Under the pieces are notes generated by a model, which was not told the origin of the DNA, searched no databases, and worked only from the letters and a program-made list of their open reading frames with translations. A program made the position numbers and the translations under genes. A stretch of 64,000 bases of DNA from Salinimicrobium marinum (GTDB lineage Bacteria > Bacteroidota > Bacteroidia > Flavobacteriales > Flavobacteriaceae): the NCBI RefSeq assembly GCF_014651535.1, contig NZ_BMXB01000017.1, positions 1 to 64,000 on the forward strand. Reading direction: 5' to 3'. Every line of letters begins with the position of its first letter. Position 1 is the stretch's first letter. Shown one piece after another: positions 26,401 to 34,122 of the stretch.

Positions 26401-26890
26401 ACGTGAGCTACAACCAAAACTGGTTGTTCCTGCAACAGTAATCCAGAACAAAGATTCCCTTTTACCGGAAGACCTGGAAATTATTCAGCCGGTAAGGGAT
26501 ATTAATCCCTGGGATTTAAAGGCAAGATGTGTGTCTGTGGACACAAAATTCTTTGCTCCCGATGGTCGCAATGAAAAAAAAGAGATGTTTAAGGGGAAAA
26601 GGGAATTGGTAAAATTCAGATGTTCCGTCTATGAAAAAAAGCTGCTGCAGGTCAAGGCTAAAAGAAGTGGTTTATCCCTTAGCAAGTATTGCAGAAAAGT
26701 TGCAGCCGAAAAAGACATCAAAGAGCGACTTTCCGATGAGCACCTGGAAGCCTATCAAACCCTGGTGAAATTCCACAACAACTTCAAAGCAATAGGAAAC
26801 ATGTTCAGGAAAAAAGATCCGAAGCTTTCAACGGCTGTATACCAGCTTGCTGATGAGATCAAAGTTCACCTCGAAAACATACAGAAATGA
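26387..26890 (+). CDS. MobC-like mobilization accessory protein
   Basis: A 167-residue protein. The C-terminal half has the ribbon-helix-helix-like pattern of MobC/MbpC proteins: VKFRCSVYEKKLLQVKAKRSGLSLSKYCR near 78-106, then helices with AIGNMFRKKDPKLSTAVYQLADEI. Such proteins bind oriT and assist the relaxase. The start at 26387 gives a 14-base overlap with the primase gene; another ATG at 26360 is possible. The stop overlaps the relaxase start by four bases. Confidence 0.78.
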   Translation: MKHVERELQPKLVVPATVIQNKDSLLPEDLEIIQPVRDINPWDLKARCVSVDTKFFAPDGRNEKKEMFKGKRELVKFRCSVYEKKLLQVKAKRSGLSLSKYCRKVAAEKDIKERLSDEHLEAYQTLVKFHNNFKAIGNMFRKKDPKLSTAVYQLADEIKVHLENIQK

Positions 26891-27744
26891 TCGGTAAAGG
26901 GAAAGCCATCGCACACACGCAGGCCTCGATTATGTATGGCTGGAATCAGGAGAAGGATGCCGAAGTTGTTTTCAGTCAACACCTGGCAGGGGAAAATCCT
27001 GTGGAGGTAAGCCAGGAATTTGCCTTCATTCAGGAAATGAATACCAATTGCAAAAAGAACACCTTGTCATTCGTCATTAGCCCTACCATTGAGGATGGCC
27101 GGAATCTGGACCGGAAAAGACTGGCTGAAATATGTAACCGTTTTATGAAAGAGATGAAACTGGGAGAACGGCAGGCCATAGCTTTTATACACCAGGATAA
27201 AGAGCACAAACACATCCATCTATATGTGAACCGGATTGACTTTAAAGGGGTGGCCTACAACGACAGTTTCATTGGCAAGCGCAGCCAACGATCGGCTGAA
27301 AATGTTGCAGGGCAAATGAACCTTACCACGGTAAAACAGGTACAATTGGAAAGAGAATTCAACCTGAAAGATATTCGGGCTGAAATTAAACGACGGCATG
27401 ATCTAACCATGAAACAATTCAGTCCGAAATCTTATAACGAATATATCGAAGTGATGAAGGTTAATAAAGTGGAAGTGATCCCGTGTATCAATAAGGCCGG
27501 AAAATTACAGGGCTTCCGGTTTGAGTTTGACGGTTACAACCTGAAAGGAAGTGCAGTCGACCGCTCTTTGAGTATCGGAAATATTGGAAAACAAATGGCC
27601 GCAACTATAGGGGTCGAAAGATTCGTTAAAAACAACATGCAGTTTTTGATGGTGGATAAAACAGTAAAACTCTCCTCCCGGTTGGTAGTAAATATTCTAA
27701 AACATGCAATTAAAAGAGAAATCGACCGGGGTATTGGGTATTAA
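26887..27744 (+). CDS. Relaxase/mobilization nuclease (MobA/VirD2-like)
   Basis: A 285-residue relaxase that would nick oriT and lead single-stranded transfer. The three-histidine metal motif appears as FIHQDKEHKHIHLYVNRID at 100-118. An N-terminal Tyr in SIMYGW (near 17) is the candidate nucleophile. It is short, having only the nuclease domain and a C-terminal tail, as is typical of small mobilizable elements. ATGA overlap with the MobC-like gene shows coupling. No type IV secretion or coupling-protein genes are in the window, so transfer would need a helper. Confidence 0.9.
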   Translation: MIGKGKAIAHTQASIMYGWNQEKDAEVVFSQHLAGENPVEVSQEFAFIQEMNTNCKKNTLSFVISPTIEDGRNLDRKRLAEICNRFMKEMKLGERQAIAFIHQDKEHKHIHLYVNRIDFKGVAYNDSFIGKRSQRSAENVAGQMNLTTVKQVQLEREFNLKDIRAEIKRRHDLTMKQFSPKSYNEYIEVMKVNKVEVIPCINKAGKLQGFRFEFDGYNLKGSAVDRSLSIGNIGKQMAATIGVERFVKNNMQFLMVDKTVKLSSRLVVNILKHAIKREIDRGIGY

Positions 27745-27756
27745 AAATTTTAAAAG

Positions 27757-28083
27757 ATGGCAAAACTTGAAGAAATTACAGAACTGCTGGTTTCAGAAAT
27801 CCAGGATTTCGATAATGCAGTAAAACGGCTGGAGAAAGTACAGAAAGCAAAGATCACCATAGATCTGTCCGAGATGAAAAATCAATTCGCAGATCAAAGA
27901 AAGGCCCTGGAAAGCCAAAATTCAAAAGCTGAACAGATCTATGAGCTTATAGAAAAAATGATAAAGGAGGCAAAGATTTACCCGAATTGGGCGGTGGTGG
28001 TTTTTATTATATCGCTCATTCTCAATATTATCCTAATTGTTGCGCTACTGTTTGATAGTGGGGTACTAACCTATAGGGGATAA
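27757..28083 (+). CDS. Small coiled-coil membrane protein of the mobilization operon
   Basis: A 108-residue protein 12 bases after the relaxase. The first 75 residues are charged and helical, with heptad-like spacing (LLVSEIQDFDNAVKRLEKVQ), followed by one membrane helix (about 83-103). Similar short proteins follow relaxase genes in many Bacteroidota elements (possibly DUF6730), and a role in transfer is inferred only from position. Confidence 0.65.
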   Translation: MAKLEEITELLVSEIQDFDNAVKRLEKVQKAKITIDLSEMKNQFADQRKALESQNSKAEQIYELIEKMIKEAKIYPNWAVVVFIISLILNIILIVALLFDSGVLTYRG

Positions 28084-28375
28084 AAGAATAAAGTCTCCAT
28101 AGTCAATATGAACAACAGCACCTTATAATGTGATTTTATTAGATATTTTTGAAGTTGAACATTTTTTTGCACCCAAATTCCAGAATTGTTACAACCTATA
28201 AGAGCTTATGGTTTTGGAAAAAATATTTTTTATTTAAAAAAAACGAGGTTATCTGTAATTTTTAGAGATAGAGTCTATTATCTTTCTTGGATTAGATGTC
28301 CCAAAATTTTAAATATTCCCGTTGCACTTCCAGTTCATTTTCTTTATACTTCAGGAAACAGCATCGCAAGTTATT
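28084..28375. other. Intergenic region between the mobilization operon and the defence block
   Basis: About 290 AT-rich bases. An open frame crossing it has no protein-like character and runs antisense into the PIN-like gene. No hairpin with a T-tract was found. Confidence 0.4.
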
Positions 28376-28789
28376 TTATAGCTTTTTCAATGTTCCTTTT
28401 AAACCAAAAGTATAAGCAAATGGTCTTTTCTCCACATATACCTTCTGAGAAATTTCTGACCAGTTCTTTGCGAGGGCTTCAACCATTTGCCAAATACTCA
28501 ACCCCTGTTTTTTGTTTGGACCTCTTAAGAAAAACATTCCAATTTTGTGTTTTCGGTAAAGTTCCAACTCATGCTTTCTACGATTGATATTGATATCCTG
28601 TGTAATGACACATGCTTTTTCTTTGCCAACCTTTGGGATCCAGTCAACATCTTTTGCTCCTGCCCCGTAAATACTCGGGATATATCGTACCTCTATCAGT
28701 TGCTTTGTTTTAAAACCTTCAGGATATTGAAGTATATGAAAACCTTCAGAAAGATGACGGGGCATATTTTCATCTAGATAGATTATCAT
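28376..28789 (-). CDS. DUF5615-type PIN-like protein, probable toxin
   Basis: A 137-residue protein starting MIIYLDENMPRHLSEGF, the acidic start typical of DUF5615/Mut7-C PIN-like nucleases, followed by DVDWIPKVGKEKACVITQDININ, which supplies further acidic residues. PIN-like toxins cleave RNA. The upstream gene overlaps by four bases and has a C-terminal DUF433-like region, the common antitoxin partner of DUF5615 proteins. The unusual basic C-terminus is not explained. Confidence 0.75.
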   Translation of the reverse strand: MIIYLDENMPRHLSEGFHILQYPEGFKTKQLIEVRYIPSIYGAGAKDVDWIPKVGKEKACVITQDININRRKHELELYRKHKIGMFFLRGPNKKQGLSIWQMVEALAKNWSEISQKVYVEKRPFAYTFGLKGTLKKL

Positions 28790-29457
28790 GCTGCTTTCAT
28801 GTAATCAATCGCATCCCGCACCTCCTTTTCAGTTAATTCATAGACGAAAGAAATATACTCTATTGGATCACCTGCTTTAAAATGCCCAAAAATGGTTTCA
28901 GGATAAATGTTCTTCATCTCCATTACGGGATGACCGAACTTTCTGGAGGGATCAATTAAAATAGATTTTTCCCTACCTAAAGGCCAAAGCTTTGAAGCTA
29001 AATGATTTGCGTCAAAATCTAGTTTTTTGAAAAATACCCTGATGAATTCAAGATTAAATTGTTTAGTACCGTCAAGATTGATTGTGGCGCCATTTCCACT
29101 AAAAAAAATTCGCTTACCATCTGTATTGATCCCATCCAGCACTTCTTTGAGTGCAAATGGAAATTTCGTGTTGAATATTTGAGAGAGTTCTTTATGGGCT
29201 TCAAGAACTTTCCTTGTTTTTACGCCGGCATCAGCCAATTGCATCATCACATAAAATTCTACAAGAGTATGAAAACTCACAGCTTTAGAATTTTCAGTTG
29301 TCCAAGAATATCTTCTTTCGAATTCATGACCCAACTCTCCATCCCAATATTTGTCAATCCACCTGTTCACCTTATAATATGGCAAACGTAGTATTTGGGC
29401 AATCTCTGACGGAGTATAAATACCAAGTCCTAATTGAGGTTTATTTTCGAAGACCAT
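28786..29457 (-). CDS. DUF433-type antitoxin with N-terminal HTH
   Basis: A 223-residue protein. The N-terminal IYTPSEIAQILRLPYYKVNRWI is a MerR-like HTH. The C-terminal part (about 160-220) has the DUF433 pattern: KFGHPVMEMKNIYPETIFGHF..GDPIEYISFVYELTEKEVRDAIDYM. DUF433 proteins are antitoxins for PIN-like DUF5615 toxins, and here the toxin gene follows with a 4-base overlap. It is longer than minimal DUF433 antitoxins. An inverted repeat TTACTTAA/TTAAGTAA at 29478-29527 lies just upstream and may be its operator. Confidence 0.75.
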   Translation of the reverse strand: MVFENKPQLGLGIYTPSEIAQILRLPYYKVNRWIDKYWDGELGHEFERRYSWTTENSKAVSFHTLVEFYVMMQLADAGVKTRKVLEAHKELSQIFNTKFPFALKEVLDGINTDGKRIFFSGNGATINLDGTKQFNLEFIRVFFKKLDFDANHLASKLWPLGREKSILIDPSRKFGHPVMEMKNIYPETIFGHFKAGDPIEYISFVYELTEKEVRDAIDYMKAA

Positions 29458-29550
29458 AGATTTTAATTCCTTGCAATTTACTTAATAATTTAATTCAGAT
29501 AACAGCAGTTAAAATTTTTTTAAGTAATTCACCCTACCCTCCACTATTCT

Positions 29551-30759
29551 TTAAACATACCAATCCATTATCTCCTTCCCCAAATCCCCCTTTAATTTCC
29601 CATCCTCAATTATATTCAATAGTCCTACAGCACAATAATGTTTTTCACCCACGAACGGCTTGAACTCAGGTGCACGACTCTCCGTCGACGGATAGAGTAA
29701 CATAGCCTGTACTGACTTCCAGTAATCATTGTACACGTACATCTGCCGCAGGTCCTGGGTGGACGGATTGAAATTCTGAATATTTTTCCATTTAGTATCG
29801 ATGACAAAATACTCGTCATCCTTTTTCACCACGATATCAGGTCGAATGGTTATCCCCTGCCAGAATTCTCTGGACTGCTGCCCGTACACCTCCACATTTT
29901 CCAGTGAAGATGCCTCCTGTTTTAGTTTCGCCAGTACATATTCTTCCCATAAACTGTTCATATCAAAGAGCAGTGCCAGCATTTTTTCATCTCCTGCAGA
30001 AATATTGGGTGCATAATTCAAAATGATGAGACGGGCGATTTCTAAAGCAGTAGCATAAGGAGCTGTTTTTCTACCTTTTTTGACTCTCGAAAAAGTGGTC
30101 TTATCTACTTTGATCTCTTTCACCTCAGGAAAATCTAGGCGGACAGATTTACACCTGGAATACAGGTAAGTACCTTTCGTAAAATCTTCTATAATATATA
30201 AAGCTTTAGAAAGTATCCGGTGAATGAGGTGATCCTTGTCGTAGATCTGGTGCGTAGTGTAAAAACATTCCTTGTGGATCAGGTTCTTTCTAAGGTGGCC
30301 GGCGAACTCCAGTTTTCCTTTAAGTGCCTTTACATTCATTGTTTGCTTGTAGTACTGCTTAATTAGGCCGTTATGGATCAATAGTTCCAACTCATTGAGG
30401 AACCATTCGAAATATATATCGAGGAGGTGAATGTTTTGCCGGGAGACATTCACATTTCCCACCTTCTGGACCTTTAGCTTACGGGTTGTTTTGAGCATTT
30501 CGATAAGTACAGACTGCCATAGCACTTCATTGGTTTCAGCAGCATCGATCTTGGGAAGGATCTCGACCGTCAAACCGTCTACCTGGATCACACCAACAAA
30601 GTTTTTAAATTTTATCCCGTTGTACCGGAGATCGAAATACATATCATTATGCAGGGCATTCAGTTTAGAAAAGGCTTTTAAATGCTTTTGCTGAAACTGC
30701 TCCCCTACCTGCAGCAGTTCATGCTCAAAAACCTGGATGATCTTATTCCCCTGCCTCAT
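29551..30759 (-). CDS. mcrC: McrC-like restriction nuclease subunit
   Basis: A 402-residue McrC family protein, the nuclease subunit of type IV McrBC systems that cut modified DNA with the McrB GTPase. The N-terminal beta-rich region contains NFVGVIQVDGLTVEILPKID. The C-terminal PD-(D/E)XK core shows DMNSLWEEYV, ITIRPDIVVK (Asp) and YFVIDTKWK (Asp-x-Lys), the expected catalytic set. Its start overlaps the end of mcrB by 17 bases. It is the last gene of the long defence operon. Confidence 0.88.
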   Translation of the reverse strand: MRQGNKIIQVFEHELLQVGEQFQQKHLKAFSKLNALHNDMYFDLRYNGIKFKNFVGVIQVDGLTVEILPKIDAAETNEVLWQSVLIEMLKTTRKLKVQKVGNVNVSRQNIHLLDIYFEWFLNELELLIHNGLIKQYYKQTMNVKALKGKLEFAGHLRKNLIHKECFYTTHQIYDKDHLIHRILSKALYIIEDFTKGTYLYSRCKSVRLDFPEVKEIKVDKTTFSRVKKGRKTAPYATALEIARLIILNYAPNISAGDEKMLALLFDMNSLWEEYVLAKLKQEASSLENVEVYGQQSREFWQGITIRPDIVVKKDDEYFVIDTKWKNIQNFNPSTQDLRQMYVYNDYWKSVQAMLLYPSTESRAPEFKPFVGEKHYCAVGLLNIIEDGKLKGDLGKEIMDWYV

Positions 30760-33310
30760 CTTCCCGGTTGAGTAAGATTCTTACAGCTGATTCTATATCC
30801 TCCACTTCCTTAAGATGATAAGACGGTAGAACTTCCGGAAGATCTAATTTTGGAAATTTCGCGAAGCTAACTTTACCCTCTTTTCGCTCCACAAATCCGG
30901 CACCGAGTATAAGAGCAACTTTTTCGTAGTCATGATAAAAATACTCCTGCAGTAAGGGAATGATCTTATTCTCAAACGCCTTCTGAAGTGCTTCGGTATC
31001 TCCGCCACTGATCTTAATGAAATAGGAATGCCCAATGGTATGGTCACGATCCAGGAGGGCCTCTATTCTTTCGTTGATCGTAATTAATAATTCCTCCAGG
31101 CTGAAACCATCAAAATCAATATTTCTCAGCAGTTCGGGGCGAGGCATGATCTCTTCGAATACAAAGCGCCTTCTCAAAGCTGTATCTAGGGCTTCCACTG
31201 ACCTGTCGGCGGTGTTCATGGTGCCAATGATATGAAGGTTTGGCGGCACTCCTAATTCAGTTTTTGAATACGGCAGTTTTGCCCGTAGTTCATTTTCTTC
31301 TCCTAACCTCTTATCATCTTCTATAAGGGTGATGAGTTCGCCAAAAATAGACGAAACATTACCGCGGTTTATTTCATCTATAAAAAGAGCATAAGGATTT
31401 TCCCTGTCAGCATCTGCTTTTAGACACATTTTTTTAAAAATTCCATCTTCTATACGATACGAAACAATGTTTTCTTCCTCATCTAAATTGGGTTTAATGC
31501 CCTCAATAAAATCTTCATAGCTAAAGGATTGATGAAAAGTCACAAATTCATAGTTCTTTATAAATTTATCCGGATTGGGATGGTAATTTTTCACCTCTTC
31601 CAAAATGGAATAGGCTTCGGGGTAAAACTGCTCTAAAAGATCTTCCTTTACTTCCCAATATGAATTTTGATCTTTATAAAAAATTGGATTCGAACTCCTG
31701 TCCGCGACCTTCACATACTCACATTCGGGATCAGTATAATGCTGTAAATAGCCCCAAATTGTGGCGTTAGGATTTTTACTATTCGAGAGCTTTATTTTTA
31801 TCAGCAAAAGCTCATGAGAAACAATATCAGTTACTTTTGATTTCTTAATATCCAATAAAACTATAGCAGCAACCTGCCACCATTTTAAATCTGAAACTAT
31901 GTTTTCCAAGTATTGCTCTCTGTTCAGGGAAGTTTCCTGAACAGTGAATTCTTTGAAATAGCTATCCTGTAATTGAAACGTTTTTCCGGTGCCTGGAGGT
32001 CCGTAGAGGATCCGGTTTAATGTTACTCTATAATCCATTCTTGCCGCTGACTTATCTCCTGACATAATTCCCAGAAGTCGTTCATAATAAGTATTATAAT
32101 TTGGATCCTCTGTTTTGTACGGAGTAATATCGGTAAGGGTTTTTGTCACGATATCAAATTCGGTATTCCAAGATCCCTTTTGTTTCCAATCTACTTCTCG
32201 GCATTTTTGAAAATAATCACGTTTGGCATCATAGAAATAATCTGATGTTACCACACCACAGCCCAGTAGCGTTCGCTTACCTTTTTTGACAATGATAACA
32301 TCTCCTTTTTTTACCTTTTTCAAAAAGTCATCACAAGCAGTTGCATCGTTCTTTTTAGAGGAATCGGAATTCTCCCATTCCTGAAGTTTCTCAATAACTT
32401 CTTCCTTTGTGGAATATTTTTGGAGATCTCCAAGTCGATCCCAGCCTATGGCTATTATTCCTTCTGAATAGAATTCTTCCCAATGCTTAGCCTGTTTTCC
32501 TGGAGAATATAACCAATATTGCTTATGAGAAACCTTGACAGACATCCTTTTGATTTTATTATATTCCTCTTCGGTAGCCGTGAAATTTGTTCCCTGATTT
32601 CCTGCTTTAAAATGCTGAAAATCGGGTAATCCTTTAATGTCAGACCACAATACGGGATCATCTGCCAGATAGTTGATAACTTTGATTTTTACCCGATCTT
32701 CTTCTTTTGAAGCTGAAACAGGATCTTTATAATACTGTTTCTCATAACTTTCTTCCTGAATATCTCCCACCTCAGAGATAACTTCAGCCAAAGCATAACA
32801 CCCTGCCTTTTCTCCTGTTTGCCAAAGAATAACTTTGTCTCCGGGTTTTATTCTGTCTTTATGAGCTGCAACTTTCCAGGATTTAAGATGTCCTGCACGC
32901 AAGGCTCTTTCGATATCGTATATTTCAGGACTTCCCTGGAATATCCAATAACGTTTTTCCTGAGTAGAGTTAAAACGCTGCTTTAGAAAAGTTAAATAAT
33001 TATTCTTTCCAATTACAGCTTTAGGAATCCCATTGCTGTTCTTCTTATCATATTGGCTAAAAGCCGGATTTCTCAACCTAGCTTTCTTGTTTGAAATATT
33101 CTTTTCTATATACTCTATTATCTTTTCGGGGTTACTAAATTCTATTGTAAAAAGATCTATATCAGGAAAAAAAGAATTGATTTCATCCAATCGTTCCAAA
33201 ACAGAATTAGAAAAGGAACCAAGGTAGAAGGTGTAGGACTCCGGGGCATGTTTAAGAAGCCATTCGGCAAATTCTGATTTTACATTTGTAGTTGAGTTAC
33301 TTTCTGCCAT
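30743..33310 (-). CDS. mcrB: McrB-like AAA+ GTPase with two N-terminal EVE/PUA-like domains
   Basis: An 855-residue McrB-type motor. An N-terminal segment (1-115) is unrecognised. An EVE-type domain (about 118-255; RYWIFQGSPEIYDI, DKVILWQTGEKAGCYALAEV) and a second PUA-like domain (about 262-400; YWLYSPGKQAKHWEEFY, IIAIGWDRLGDL) follow. The AAA+ part has Walker A YGPPGTGKTF (near 432-441), INRGNVSSIFGEL and GTMNTADRSVEALD (near 693-706), a McrB signature. EVE domains read modified bases, so this subunit would recognise modified foreign DNA and drive McrC. The tandem reader arrangement is less common than a single reader domain. Confidence 0.9.
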   Translation of the reverse strand: MAESNSTTNVKSEFAEWLLKHAPESYTFYLGSFSNSVLERLDEINSFFPDIDLFTIEFSNPEKIIEYIEKNISNKKARLRNPAFSQYDKKNSNGIPKAVIGKNNYLTFLKQRFNSTQEKRYWIFQGSPEIYDIERALRAGHLKSWKVAAHKDRIKPGDKVILWQTGEKAGCYALAEVISEVGDIQEESYEKQYYKDPVSASKEEDRVKIKVINYLADDPVLWSDIKGLPDFQHFKAGNQGTNFTATEEEYNKIKRMSVKVSHKQYWLYSPGKQAKHWEEFYSEGIIAIGWDRLGDLQKYSTKEEVIEKLQEWENSDSSKKNDATACDDFLKKVKKGDVIIVKKGKRTLLGCGVVTSDYFYDAKRDYFQKCREVDWKQKGSWNTEFDIVTKTLTDITPYKTEDPNYNTYYERLLGIMSGDKSAARMDYRVTLNRILYGPPGTGKTFQLQDSYFKEFTVQETSLNREQYLENIVSDLKWWQVAAIVLLDIKKSKVTDIVSHELLLIKIKLSNSKNPNATIWGYLQHYTDPECEYVKVADRSSNPIFYKDQNSYWEVKEDLLEQFYPEAYSILEEVKNYHPNPDKFIKNYEFVTFHQSFSYEDFIEGIKPNLDEEENIVSYRIEDGIFKKMCLKADADRENPYALFIDEINRGNVSSIFGELITLIEDDKRLGEENELRAKLPYSKTELGVPPNLHIIGTMNTADRSVEALDTALRRRFVFEEIMPRPELLRNIDFDGFSLEELLITINERIEALLDRDHTIGHSYFIKISGGDTEALQKAFENKIIPLLQEYFYHDYEKVALILGAGFVERKEGKVSFAKFPKLDLPEVLPSYHLKEVEDIESAVRILLNREDEAGE

Positions 33311-33345
33311 ATCAATGATTTATTTCCCCTTGTTCGGATTTTTAT

Positions 33346-33612
33346 CTACAATTCCAGAGCATTGAAAAACCAGTATTTGTTTTGGTTTTTTTGTTCAAAA
33401 CTAGCCTGAGGAATCAGATATAGTTTACCTGCCCTTTCCAATTGCTTAAGTAATTCTCTTAAAGGCAAGCCCTCTCTATGATCCTGTTTAAAAATCCCCT
33501 TTTTTATTAGTAGAGGCATGAGATCTTTAGGTTTAGCCTCTTTCAAATTGTTTTCTTCCAAATATTTTTGGATGACATAGCCTATTTTAACTACCTCCTC
33601 AACTGCTTTCAT
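33346..33612 (-). CDS. Small protein of unknown function in the defence operon
   Basis: An 88-residue basic protein. The start at 33612 follows the upstream stop by four bases; an earlier ATG at 33663 would overlap that gene by 47 bases. The sequence has KPKDLMPLLIKKGIFKQDHREGLPLRELLKQLERAGKLYLIPQA, which looks like a small winged-helix or LEM/SAP-like fold, and ends NKYWFFNAL. No family is recognised. Tight spacing suggests it partners the DUF6998-like protein just upstream. Confidence 0.6.
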   Translation of the reverse strand: MKAVEEVVKIGYVIQKYLEENNLKEAKPKDLMPLLIKKGIFKQDHREGLPLRELLKQLERAGKLYLIPQASFEQKNQNKYWFFNALEL

Positions 33613-33616
33613 AATC

Positions 33617-34072
33617 TTATGTGTTGATTGGATGTATTCTATCTTCTTCTTTAACCATCTCATTAAGCATTTTTAAATGGTTCGCTGAAATGGTGTACCA
33701 GATATCTTTATAGGTCTTTCTCTTCCTTCCCTTTAAAAAATCATGAACAATTTTTCCCGGACCATTGAAAATCACCTCAAGTTCACCATCTGGTTCAATA
33801 TGAACAGCTATATAATAATCTAAATCCTTACTATATGGATAGTTAAAATTATATTTGAAACTGGATTTGATTTGAACCTTCTTGTTGGTTCCTCTTTGGT
33901 ATCCATCATACACCTGAGCATTTTTACCATGAAGTTCTATGTCATATTTTTCAGAAACCAATGCTTCTCCAATATCACCCACCAATCTACCATCTAATGA
34001 AAAATCTAATTTATCATCATACTTCATTCTCAAATTATCCGTGATTCTAAGTAATTCTTTAATTTCAACCAT
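33617..34072 (-). CDS. DUF6998-like putative PD-(D/E)XK nuclease
   Basis: A 151-residue protein with a restriction-like pattern: LVGDIGEALVSEKYDIEL (Glu of an N-terminal helix), AQVYDGYQRG (Asp) and KKVQIKSSF (Gln-x-Lys as a variant of the Glu-x-Lys pair). It resembles DUF6998 proteins, which are found near restriction genes. Catalysis is inferred. It sits between the KAP NTPase and the 88-residue protein in the same operon. Confidence 0.68.
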   Translation of the reverse strand: MVEIKELLRITDNLRMKYDDKLDFSLDGRLVGDIGEALVSEKYDIELHGKNAQVYDGYQRGTNKKVQIKSSFKYNFNYPYSKDLDYYIAVHIEPDGELEVIFNGPGKIVHDFLKGRKRKTYKDIWYTISANHLKMLNEMVKEEDRIHPINT

Positions 34073-34122
34073 TTCTAAATCAATATTAACTTATTATTTT
34101 AGAAGATTAAAAGCCGACTGAT

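Noticed and set aside
28186-28587. 133-codon open frame in the gap before the PIN-like gene
   Set aside because: Its second half is antisense to the PIN-like gene and its composition is low-complexity AT-driven.
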